A DNA stretch of 64,000 bases from an uncultured Campylobacterales bacterium (lineage in GTDB: Bacteria; Campylobacterota; Campylobacteria; Campylobacterales; Arcobacteraceae): NCBI GenBank assembly GCA_947494995.1, contig CANLWY010000001.1:682001-746000 (forward strand), in the 5' to 3' direction. Below are positions 20,001 to 26,300 of the stretch, piece by piece. The position numbers and the translations under genes are program-made. The number at the start of each line of letters is the position of its first letter. The first letter of the stretch is position 1. The notes beneath the pieces were generated by a model. That model searched no databases, was not told the origin of the DNA, and worked only from the letters and a program-made list of their open reading frames with translations.

Positions 20001-21920
20001 CTTTTAATTAATTATGATCCAAGTATTCCAAAAAATTTATTAGGAGATGAAGTAAGAATAGGGCAGATACTTCTTAATCTTGCTAATAATGCAATTAAAT
20101 TTACTGAAGATGGTGAAATATTAATTTCTCAAAAGCTTATAAAAGAAGAAAAAGATAATGTAACTATCAAATTCTGTGTGAAAGATACTGGAATTGGAAT
20201 GAGTAGGGAAGAACAAAAAAAATTATTTCACGAGTTTGTTCAAGCTGATTCTTCAACAACACGTAAGTATGGAGGAACGGGATTAGGTTTAACAATTAGT
20301 AAAAAGTTAGCAAATCTAATGAATGGAGATTTATGGATTGATAATAGCCAACTTAATGAAGGTTCAACCTTTTGTTTTACAATTAAGTGTGGAGTTATAA
20401 AAAATAAGGAACATTTAGAACAAAAAGAATTAAAAGAAAAGTACTCTATTTTTAATGATATGAAAATTTTAATTGTTGATGATAATGAAAATGCACGTGA
20501 AATATTCCGTGAAATATTAGAAACATTTAATGTTCCAATGTATATTAAAGATGTAAGTAATGGTTTAGATGCAATTGATGCAATTGAAAAAGAATCTTAT
20601 GACATTATACTTTTAGATTGGAAAATGCCAAATATAAGTGGTGTTGAAACAGCAAATAAAATTAGATCAAATAGTATAATAAAACAACCCTATATTATAA
20701 TGGTGACTTCTTATAATAAAGATGAATTAGTAGAAGAAATAGAAGATTTAGATATTCAAGGGGTATTAACTAAACCAGTATCTCCATCAACACTGTTTAA
20801 TACCCTTTTTGAAGTAGAATCATCAAAGGGTAACTTGATTGAAGAAGTTATTGAAAAATCTAAAGATATTTCATTATCAACTATTGCAAATGCAAAACTT
20901 TTGTTAGTTGAAGATAATAAAATGAATCAAGAATTTGCATATGAGTTATTAACAATTAATAATTTAACTTTAGATATTGCCAATAATGGTAAAGAAGCAG
21001 TATCAATGGTTCAAAAAGAAAAATATGATGCAATTTTAATGGATATACAGATGCCAATCATGGATGGTTATGAGGCTACAGAAACTATAAGAAATATTGC
21101 AAAGAAAGATAATAACAATTATCTTAATTCTATTCCAATTATTGCTATGACTGCAAGTGCTATGAAAGATGATGAACAAAAAGCGAGAGAATCTGGTATG
21201 GATGATTATTTAACTAAACCAATTGTTCCTAATTTACTATTTAAAACATTATTAAAATGGATAAAACCTACGCATAAAGAGTTAGTAAAAGAAAATTATA
21301 TTCAGAAAAAAGAAGAGTTAGATGATAGTGAGTTTTTAGTACTTAAAAATATTGATTATAAAGATGGTCTTAATAGACTTGCTAATAATAGTAAAAGTTA
21401 TAAAAAAATATTAATAAGTTTTTTTAATAAGTATTTAGATGTATTTGAAAAAATCAAAAAACTTATTAGTTCAGAAAAATATACAGATGCTAAAAGTATA
21501 TGTCATGAAGTAAAAGGAGTTTGTGGAAATATTGGAGCTAAAGAGTTGTTTTTACTTTTAGATGAAATAGAGAGTTTATTAATTGAAGATAAAAAGCCTT
21601 CTACAGAATTAATTAAAAAATTAGAAAATGAGATAATTTTAGTAATGAATTCAATTTCATTTTTTAAATCAAAGGGTGAAAAGTTTAGGCTTAAGGATGA
21701 ATTTTATAATAAAGAAAAAGTAGTCAGATTATTAAAATCCTTAGATGCTTGTCTAAGTAAAGATGTATCTGAAGCAGAGAAATATATTGAGAATTTAATG
21801 CCGATGATTCAACATTCTAAATACAATGATTTATTTTTATCATTGAATGAAGATATTTCTAATTTTAAACTAGATGAAGCAAAGTTTAAAATTAGTGAAC
21901 TTCTAGAAAAAATAGAATAA
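14037..21920 (+). CDS. Giant BvgS-like hybrid histidine kinase with seven tandem solute-binding domains
   Basis: A 2,627-residue membrane sensor. A signal peptide (about 1-18, ending AQA) leads into seven consecutive periplasmic SBP_bac_3 (Venus-flytrap) domains at about 20-243, 251-466, 485-720, 732-965, 977-1216, 1224-1460 and 1468-1705. Domains 3-7 each begin with a repeated linker of the form LTxxEKxWLxxHPIIxV. Domains 1 and 2 lack it and resemble each other (IDIWKLW / IDIWKAW). A membrane helix (about 1711-1729) follows, then PAS (about 1759-1875) and HisKA with His1901 in SHEIRTP. Next come HATPase (GTGLGL near 2076), two receivers (Asp2194, Asp2336) and an HPt with His2490 in CHEVKG. 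All phosphorelay residues are present. BvgS itself has two such sensor domains; seven is exceptional. The next gene, 11 bases on, is an HD-GYP regulator, the likely phosphate recipient. Ligands are unknown. Confidence 0.93.
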   Translation: MKALFLIIFFLFSLNAQAFKEVSIAYNIGNPPLKFKNKDNKPDGILIDIWKLWSKKTGIKVNFKEATFKQTVQMVKDGTVDIHAGLFYTEERDSFLDYSSLPILDISYHIFHHKNIQKIESINELKAYIVGVPEGYTHDFMKNQLPNGTLKVYDNLPQLYKSAQTGEIQTFISPVMNLEYYVKENNIKNNWSYSPSKVLYNRTYFSAVKQNNTELLKLLNSGMSKITKEEIINIEKKWIKSTFETNNKKKIYIVSSDGNYSPFSMVNIEGKPAGLFIDIWKAWAKKEGVEVKFIFNTWLKSIKVVKEGLADFHSGFENNEEWAGSSETFYELKAKIFYPIDGTKKNIESFFGKTIGVIDPYYLNMLKNEYPDINAILIKDYTDLFSKLANETISGFMDDELAINDLLFKQGRKGDFEKVDDFSYNSKISAITLKENKELIEKINKGLNSITDEEYKKIEKRWLQEPNNSYYHKNQKIKKSNTKLKLTKEEKNWLNKHPIIRIGVDAGYAPYAFINQEGKFEGIAADFAKIIENILNIEMKVVPDLTWLEILEAAKNKELDLITTASHRPEREEYLAFSKGYISTPLVIMTQDNNTSIKSKTDLKGKTIALVKSYGASKKVLKEFGKDIKTYYVEDALEGLAAVSTGSADAYVGVIGINIYLSSQHGISNLKVAASYDFESNYQSYGVRKDWAIFAKILDKALDSISEEQKLEIFQKWILIKPEIEEEIKVTLTNKEKEWLKKHPIIKVGVDQNWPPFDFVDDKKKHKGISSEYLEIMEKVLGIKFEITSDVWKNVIGAVKTKKLDMLAAAGITEDRKSYLNFSQPYIEIDTVVVTRIKDRRIKKMEDLIGKYVAIPKNNFVHDQLRQKYPDIKFYFTKSNEEAIQAVALGNADAYVGNLAVAGYFIQKHLLTNLNIVFKTPFERTKLTLAVRKDWTELVTIFNKVLNQIPDSEKNKILKKWFSDITFKNMIKPVKNLTNAEKQWLKEHPIINVSNTQDWPPIDYLIKNKATGYSIDYMDLISKKLGVRFNYISDYTWEEILEKLKNKEIDIVHAIENIGDRDSYSNFSKPYLQFGGSFTVKSNNKNIKNLENLNHKRLGIVKGYSYINYIKEFYPDILIVLVNSPLEGLQAVKDGSIDAYYDMNIVVKHILYENFDELYDLKSINDFAYKQRGFGKFNIAIRDDWSIFLTVINKAIDSFSIDEKRYISEKWFSSNNNDNPLIELNKKEIQWLKENPIINVSNIDNIEPYDYNENNLEKGISSDILKLISEKIGIRLNFIKMKSKDFTEKLKNKDISIIHPIEKEDNDSVLFTKSHLQLNNILVIRNTEKNIKNISDLKSKRLAVVKGWINKEALHKKYPTIRFVEVDGIYEALKSVSNNKADAYIGGVSASEYIIKKYYMTNLKLIYDSLLSKDLGYLPLYIGIDKELPILHSMFNKALNSITLEEINKIYENYGLNFGKAEEKKIFLSQNEIAWLKANNSKVKMCIDPEWMPFEKIDKNGKYIGIGSEYISLFEKRLGYPIELVKTKSWSESLSKIKVKECDILPLAMQTDSRNSYLNFTSAYLKFPFVITTGKDELYIEDLDDVMDKKFGIVKDYAYIELLKKKYPDIKLVEVKNIKDGLEKVDKNEIFGFIDAVASIAYEMQNNNYVDIKITGKTGDSWELSIATRKDSKELLSIFQKLVDSLSESDISIINSKWISVKFEQGFDYTLFSKILFYIFVVFVLFIYWNKKLTAEIKQRKESEKKLLEKTKELKESQGKFSSMVSNVPGVIYRYLLDEEWTVVFISSAVERLSGYHVNDFTSRRIENLIKLIHPDDIVKTREKIEYSVYNREKFTLDYRIIRADGEIIWVKDQGQAVYSEDNVIGWIDGAIIDISEQKKAEAEAIAANEAKSIFLANMSHEIRTPMNSINGMLYLALRTNLTKIQKDYLTKAQNSSNILLTIINDILDFSKIEAGKINLEITEINLENVFQSLVDLIGTMANKKGLELLINYDPSIPKNLLGDEVRIGQILLNLANNAIKFTEDGEILISQKLIKEEKDNVTIKFCVKDTGIGMSREEQKKLFHEFVQADSSTTRKYGGTGLGLTISKKLANLMNGDLWIDNSQLNEGSTFCFTIKCGVIKNKEHLEQKELKEKYSIFNDMKILIVDDNENAREIFREILETFNVPMYIKDVSNGLDAIDAIEKESYDIILLDWKMPNISGVETANKIRSNSIIKQPYIIMVTSYNKDELVEEIEDLDIQGVLTKPVSPSTLFNTLFEVESSKGNLIEEVIEKSKDISLSTIANAKLLLVEDNKMNQEFAYELLTINNLTLDIANNGKEAVSMVQKEKYDAILMDIQMPIMDGYEATETIRNIAKKDNNNYLNSIPIIAMTASAMKDDEQKARESGMDDYLTKPIVPNLLFKTLLKWIKPTHKELVKENYIQKKEELDDSEFLVLKNIDYKDGLNRLANNSKSYKKILISFFNKYLDVFEKIKKLISSEKYTDAKSICHEVKGVCGNIGAKELFLLLDEIESLLIEDKKPSTELIKKLENEIILVMNSISFFKSKGEKFRLKDEFYNKEKVVRLLKSLDACLSKDVSEAEKYIENLMPMIQHSKYNDLFLSLNEDISNFKLDEAKFKISELLEKIE

Positions 21921-21931
21921 AAGAGTAAATT

Positions 21932-22990
21932 ATGAATGATAAACCTAAAATACTAATAGTAGATGATATTCCTGAAAATATACATGTTCTTATGAATATT
22001 CTAAAAGATGATTATGCGATTTTAGCTGCAACTAGTGGATATAAAGCTATTGAACTAGTTGCTTCAGAACAAAAACCTGATTTAATTTTACTTGATATTA
22101 TGATGCCTGATATGGATGGATATGAAGTTTGTAAAAGAATAAAAGAGAATAAAGAATCAAAAAATATACCTATTATCTTTGTAACAGCATTATCACAATT
22201 AGGAAATGAAGCAAAAGGTTTTGAATTAGGAGCGGTTGATTATATAATTAAACCAATTGTACCTTTTTTGGTAAAATCAAGAGTAGATATACATATGGAA
22301 TTAAAGCTTCATAGAGATAACATAGAAAGACTTGTAGAAAAAAGAACTCATGAACTTAAGGTCTCTCAAGAAGCAACCATCGAAGCAATGGGACTTGTAG
22401 CAGAACATCGTGATCCTGAAACAGGGGGACATATTAAAAGAACAAAAGATTATGTAAAAGCAATTGCAATTGAATTAGCTAAAAATATAAAATACAAAGA
22501 TACTCTTACTATTGAAATGATTAATTGTCTATATATAGGAGCCCCTTTACACGATATAGGAAAAGTTTCTATCTCAGATAATATTTTATTGAAACCATCA
22601 AGTTTAACAGAAGATGAGTTTGAAATAATGAAAACTCATGCAATAATTGGCGAAAATACAATAATAAAAGCTCAAAGTATGATGTCAGAAAATCCATTTT
22701 TAAATATTGCAAAGGATATTGCTGGGGCACATCATGAAAAGTGGGATGGAAGTGGATATCCAAGAGGTTTAAAAGGAGAAAATATTCCTTTAGCTGGACG
22801 TATTATGGCTTTAGCTGATGTTTTCGATGCTCTGGTATCAAAAAGAACTTATAAAGAGGCTTTTGATATTGAAAAAGTTTTTAAAATTATAAAAAGAAAT
22901 AGAGGAAGCCATTTTGATCCAGATATTGTTGATTGTTTTTTTACAATTAAAGATCAAATGTTAGAAATTGTTAGAAAACATAAGTCTTAA
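21932..22990 (+). CDS. Response regulator with HD-GYP phosphodiesterase domain
   Basis: A 352-residue two-domain protein. An N-terminal receiver (phospho-acceptor Asp in LILLDIMMPDMDGYE near residue 53) is joined by a short helix to an HD-GYP domain that hydrolyses cyclic di-GMP. The metal and signature residues are all visible: HRDPETGGHIKRT, LHDIGKVSI, then AHHEKWDGSGYPRG with the GYP triplet, and ALADVFDAL. It starts 11 bases after the giant kinase, whose HPt domain could phosphorylate it, so the pair probably links periplasmic ligands to c-di-GMP level. It ends just before a shared bidirectional terminator. Confidence 0.92.
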   Translation: MNDKPKILIVDDIPENIHVLMNILKDDYAILAATSGYKAIELVASEQKPDLILLDIMMPDMDGYEVCKRIKENKESKNIPIIFVTALSQLGNEAKGFELGAVDYIIKPIVPFLVKSRVDIHMELKLHRDNIERLVEKRTHELKVSQEATIEAMGLVAEHRDPETGGHIKRTKDYVKAIAIELAKNIKYKDTLTIEMINCLYIGAPLHDIGKVSISDNILLKPSSLTEDEFEIMKTHAIIGENTIIKAQSMMSENPFLNIAKDIAGAHHEKWDGSGYPRGLKGENIPLAGRIMALADVFDALVSKRTYKEAFDIEKVFKIIKRNRGSHFDPDIVDCFFTIKDQMLEIVRKHKS

Positions 22991-23013
22991 TTATAATCAA
23001 GTTTGTAGAAATT

Positions 23014-23052
23014 AAAAAAGGGAAAAAGAATCTAGTTCTTTTCCCCTTTTTT
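23014..23052. terminator. Bidirectional terminator between HD-GYP gene and mini-gene copy B
   Basis: A 17-bp stem with one mismatch (AAAAAAGGGAAAAAGAA / TTCTTTTCCCCTTTTTT) and a 5-base loop. It is T-rich on both sides, so it can end the HD-GYP transcript on the plus strand and the mini-gene transcript on the minus strand. Confidence 0.8.
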
Positions 23053-23113
23053 ATTTTTTTTGTAAATAAACCTTTTATCTACAAATTTACTTTATAGTAA
23101 ACTATTTTTTGAA

Positions 23114-23152
23114 TTAGTTTTTAACAATCCTAAAAAGTGTAATTTTTCTCAT
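23114..23152 (-). CDS. 12-residue cationic peptide (mini-gene copy B)
   Basis: This encodes MRKITLFRIVKN, identical in nucleotide sequence to copy A, with the same GGAGGTG ribosome site 5 bases upstream and the same in-frame upstream ATG. The lack of even synonymous change means I cannot tell whether selection acts on the peptide, on the RNA, or whether the duplication is simply recent or being homogenised. Confidence 0.5.
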   Translation of the reverse strand: MRKITLFRIVKN

Positions 23153-23171
23153 TAACACCTCCATATTGTTT

Positions 23172-23212
23172 GTGTTATTGAAATTATAACACTTTATTAG
23201 CATAAAAAACAA
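23172..23212 (-). promoter_or_regulatory. Extended -10 promoter of mini-gene copy B
   Basis: On the minus strand TGTTATAAT (TATAAT at 23188-23183) is intact. The -35 region has drifted to TTGTTT at the same 18-base spacing, and the overlapping dyad is reduced to 7-bp arms (GTGTTAT/ATAACAC). The conserved core is therefore the -10 and dyad. Confidence 0.65.
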
Positions 23213-23281
23213 TTAAATGTGAGCTTTAAAACTACAATTTTATGTTTTTTTATAAAAAAACAATTTATTTATCTTAATAAA

Positions 23282-23296
23282 AGCCTATTTTAGGCT
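23282..23296. terminator. Small hairpin, possible minus-strand terminator
   Basis: The perfect 6-bp stem AGCCTA-TTT-TAGGCT would be followed on the minus strand by TTTATT. No minus-strand gene is visible to its right that would need it, so its role is unclear. Confidence 0.3.
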
Positions 23297-23368
23297 GTTT
23301 TAGTTGTTTATTAAATTTGAAATCTTTTTCAAAATTTATTTATTGTATATATAGAATTTTAACTAGTG

Positions 23369-23388
23369 TGTAACTAAGTTTAGTTACA
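23369..23388. promoter_or_regulatory. Perfect 9-bp dyad upstream of the IMPase gene
   Basis: TGTAACTAA-GT-TTAGTTACA, a perfect inverted repeat with a 2-base centre, 27 bases before the IMPase ATG. The tight symmetry fits a dimeric repressor site; the regulator is unknown. The rest of 23218-23415 is A/T-rich with no ORF. Confidence 0.45.
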
Positions 23389-23415
23389 ATTTCAAAATTT
23401 TTAAATGGATATAAA

Positions 23416-24192
23416 ATGAAAGAAAAATTAAAGCATATTATTAAAGAAGCAGGAGAATTATTAAAAGAAGGATATTTTTCAAAAAAAGAAGTAAACTTTA
23501 AAGCAAAAAAAGATTTAGTAACAAAATATGATGTTGGAATTGAAAACTTTTTAAAGGAGAAGTTTAGTGAAGAGTTTAAAGAGTTTAATATAATAGCCGA
23601 AGAATCAGATAATTCAAATGTTGAGTTTAAAGATTCAATTATTATTGATCCTATCGATGGAACTACAAATTTTGTAAATAAAGTACCTCATACTTGTATT
23701 TCTGTTGGAGTGTATAAAGACAAAAAACCATATATTGGAATTGTTTATAATCCTATATTAGATGAACTTTATGAAGCTCAAGTTGGATGTGGCGCTTTTT
23801 TAAATAAAGAAAAACTAGAGGTTTCAAAAGAGGGTGATTTCCAAAAAGCTTTAATCTCTACAGGTTTTCCATATACAAGTGGAACAAATAAAGATGATTT
23901 GGAAGATGTTATAAGGAAAATAGAATATATTCTTCCTAGATGTCAAGATATTAGAAGACTTGGTTCTGCTGCCATTGATTTGTGTTATGTGGCAAAAGGA
24001 ACTTATGAAGGTTATTATGAAATGAATTTAAAAGCATGGGATGTGAGTGCTGGATTAATTATCTTACAAGAAGCAGGTGGAGAGATATCTTCATTAGATG
24101 GAAATGAGTATAAACTTTTTGAAGACAAGTATATTGTTGCCTCAAATGGACATATTCATAATGCATTAATAAAAAACTTGATGGCAAAGTAA
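23416..24192 (+). CDS. Inositol monophosphatase family protein (SuhB-like)
   Basis: A 258-residue metal-dependent sugar or inositol phosphatase. The metal-site motifs are AEESD near residue 59, IIDPIDGTTNF near 75 and the C-terminal WDVSAGLIILQEAGG near 202. Bacterial members dephosphorylate inositol-1-phosphate, fructose-1,6-bisphosphate or histidinol phosphate, and SuhB also acts in rRNA transcription, so the substrate cannot be fixed here. It is 58 bases upstream of glmS on the same strand and is preceded by a strong dyad. Confidence 0.88.
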   Translation: MKEKLKHIIKEAGELLKEGYFSKKEVNFKAKKDLVTKYDVGIENFLKEKFSEEFKEFNIIAEESDNSNVEFKDSIIIDPIDGTTNFVNKVPHTCISVGVYKDKKPYIGIVYNPILDELYEAQVGCGAFLNKEKLEVSKEGDFQKALISTGFPYTSGTNKDDLEDVIRKIEYILPRCQDIRRLGSAAIDLCYVAKGTYEGYYEMNLKAWDVSAGLIILQEAGGEISSLDGNEYKLFEDKYIVASNGHIHNALIKNLMAK

Positions 24193-24250
24193 TTTTTTAG
24201 GGTATTTTTGTTAAAATGGCGATTTTAAAATCCATATTAAAGGTTGATAA

Positions 24251-26056
24251 ATGTGTGGAATAGTTGGATATATAGGTAAGCAAGATACGACAAAGTATTT
24301 ATTAGATGGATTAAAAGAGTTAGAGTATAGAGGATATGATTCTGCGGGTATTGCTCTTTTAAACACTGATAAGATTGATGTATTTAAAGCATTAGGAAAA
24401 TTAGAAAATTTAAAAAATAAAGTAGATAATGCGAGTTTATCATCTTCATATGAAATAGGTATTGGGCACACAAGATGGGCAACACATGGAAAACCAACAG
24501 AATTAAATGCACATCCTCATCTTGGTGAATATTCATATGTAGTTCATAATGGAATTATTGAAAATTATAAAGAATTAAAAGAAGAGCTAATTGAACAAGG
24601 ACACTCTTTTGTATCTCAAACAGATACAGAAGTTATTGTTCATTTATTCGAAAACTATCAGAATAAACTAAACAATCCAATAGAAGCTTTTAAAGAGACA
24701 ATTTCAAGACTTGATGGTGCTTTTTCAATCCTTCTTATTTCAAAAGCAGATCCTTCAAAAATATTTTTCTTTAAACATGGGTCTCCACTAATTGTTGCAC
24801 AAGGAAATGAAGAAGGAGAAGTTTTATTTGCTTCTTCAGATGCTCCTTTAATAGGTCTTGCAAATGATGTAGTATATTTAGAAGATGGTGTAGGTGGAAT
24901 TGCATCAACTGAAGGAATAGAATTTCTATCAGATGACTATTCTTGGTCAACTCTTCCTACCTCAAAACAGTTTGCACAAAAAGATGGATATAGATTTTTT
25001 ATGGAAAAAGAGATTTATGAACAATCTGATGTGGTAAGTGATTGCATGTTAGGAAGAATTCAAGATAATGGAATTGATTTTGATGAAATTGATGAGTCTT
25101 TAATTGAAGGAATCAAAGAGATTAAAATTTGTGCTTGTGGTACTTCATACCATGCAGGACTTACATCTTCATACCTTTTTGAAAGATTATCAAAAGTTAA
25201 GTGTAACGTTGAGATTGCAAGTGAGTTTAGATATAAAGAACCTTTATTGTCTGATGATACACTGTTTATTGTAATTTCTCAAAGTGGTGAAACAGCAGAT
25301 ACTTTAGAAGCTTTAAAAATGGCAAAAAATGCAGGATTAAAGTCTCTTGTAGTTTGTAACGTAGATAACTCTTCTATGACAAGAACTGCAGATCATACTA
25401 TTTTAACAAGAGCAGGAATTGAAAAAGGTGTTGCTTCTACAAAAGCCTTTTCTACACAAACTGTTGTTTTATGGATGTTAGCTTTATATTTTGCAAAAGC
25501 TAAAGAAACTATTTCTTCTGAAAAACTTCAAGAAGAACTTCATGCTTTAAGAGAAGTACCAAAATCTTTAATTGTGGAAGATAAACTACATGAAAAAACA
25601 AGAAGATTAGCAAAAAGATATCTTCATGGACATGGATTTTTCTTTATAGGACGTGATGTATTTTTCCCTTTAGCATTGGAAGGTGCTTTAAAATTAAAAG
25701 AGATTTCATATCTTCATGCAGAAGGTTATCCTGCAGGAGAGATGAAACATGGGCCAATTGCATTAGCTGACCCAGAACTATTTACAATTGCATTAATGCC
25801 ACAAAATTTATTATATGACAAAATTAAATCAAATGTAGAAGAATTAAGTGCAAGAGATAGTACTATTTGTGCAATATCTCCACTAGATTTTGAACTTGCA
25901 GATGATTTTATTAAAACTTTAAAAACTGATCACTATATGTTAGAGTTCTTTGAAATGTTAATTGCTCTACAACTACTATCAATGGAAATTTCAATAAGAC
26001 TTGGAAATGATGTTGATATGCCAAGAAATCTTGCAAAAAGTGTTACTGTAGAGTAA
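24251..26056 (+). CDS. glmS: Glutamine--fructose-6-phosphate aminotransferase
   Basis: A 601-residue enzyme making glucosamine-6-phosphate, the entry to peptidoglycan and LPS amino sugars. The N-terminal glutaminase has its nucleophile at Cys2 (MCGIVGYIG) and the run LEYRGYDSAGIAL. The C-terminal half has two SIS isomerase domains (CGTSYHAGL, SQSGETADTLEAL), with the closing PRNLAKSVTVE. Full length. No glmS ribozyme is expected in this phylum and none is seen. A long A/T-type terminator overlaps its stop codon. Confidence 0.97.
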   Translation: MCGIVGYIGKQDTTKYLLDGLKELEYRGYDSAGIALLNTDKIDVFKALGKLENLKNKVDNASLSSSYEIGIGHTRWATHGKPTELNAHPHLGEYSYVVHNGIIENYKELKEELIEQGHSFVSQTDTEVIVHLFENYQNKLNNPIEAFKETISRLDGAFSILLISKADPSKIFFFKHGSPLIVAQGNEEGEVLFASSDAPLIGLANDVVYLEDGVGGIASTEGIEFLSDDYSWSTLPTSKQFAQKDGYRFFMEKEIYEQSDVVSDCMLGRIQDNGIDFDEIDESLIEGIKEIKICACGTSYHAGLTSSYLFERLSKVKCNVEIASEFRYKEPLLSDDTLFIVISQSGETADTLEALKMAKNAGLKSLVVCNVDNSSMTRTADHTILTRAGIEKGVASTKAFSTQTVVLWMLALYFAKAKETISSEKLQEELHALREVPKSLIVEDKLHEKTRRLAKRYLHGHGFFFIGRDVFFPLALEGALKLKEISYLHAEGYPAGEMKHGPIALADPELFTIALMPQNLLYDKIKSNVEELSARDSTICAISPLDFELADDFIKTLKTDHYMLEFFEMLIALQLLSMEISIRLGNDVDMPRNLAKSVTVE

Positions 26057-26068
26057 GTAACACTTTTT
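26035..26068 (+). terminator. Terminator overlapping the glmS stop
   Basis: A 12-bp stem AAAAAGTGTTAC / GTAACACTTTTT with a 10-base loop that contains the glmS stop codon, ending in five Ts. It separates glmS from metK. Confidence 0.65.
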
Positions 26069-26205
26069 GTAAAGAATTAAATTTTTCTTTTTACACTTCT
26101 AAAAGCAAAACTTAGATAAAATTTACAACTTTTTTACAACTTGTTTGTAATTAAAAGAAATTCAAACTTTTATTTTTTATTTATATTTTTTAACTTTTAT
26201 TTAGT

Positions 26206-26300
26206 TGGAAAACAAATATGGAAAACAAAAGAATGGAAAACAACGGAGAGGAAGACTCTTCTGGAAAACAAAAGGATGGAAAACAAAAATGGAAAACAAG
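26206..26300 (+). repeat. Six-copy TGGAAAACAA array spanning the metK start
   Basis: TGGAAAACAA occurs at 26206, 26219, 26234, 26262, 26277 and 26290. The intervals are 13, 15, 28, 15 and 13 bases. The last copy is the first codons of metK itself (ATGGAAAACAAG), so the array looks like tandem duplication of the start region into the 5' leader. Because units are not multiples of three, all three frames stay open through it. An ATG at 26218 opens a 36-codon ORF out of frame with metK that ends at 26328, overlapping the real start. Confidence 0.8.

Larger units (their letters stand above)
23014..23176 (-). ncRNA. Predicted ~160-nt small transcript, copy B
   Basis: The second copy of the mini-gene on the minus strand has the same parts in the same order. 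There is an extended -10, an identical Shine-Dalgarno and ORF, hairpins at 23086-23101 and 23062-23082, and its own terminator. In the 23062-23082 hairpin a substitution turns an A-U pair into G-U in the minus-strand RNA, while it would break pairing in a plus-strand RNA. This supports minus-strand transcription and a conserved fold. No gene lies downstream of it on this strand, so it is not simply a leader. Confidence 0.6.
23062..23217. repeat. Direct repeat, copy B (pair with 13689-13845)
   Basis: 156 bases, about 93% identical to 13689-13845 and in the same orientation. The 39-base ORF and its ribosome site are identical between copies, while differences cluster between the ORF and first hairpin and in the -35 area. 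Confidence 0.85.

Noticed and set aside
24211-24471. An open frame on the minus strand over the glmS start
   Set aside because: It is antisense to a certain gene with no homology or ribosome site.
26057-26288. A SAM riboswitch before metK
   Set aside because: I found no kink-turn, conserved junction or terminator/anti-terminator; the leader is A/T-rich and then repeats.
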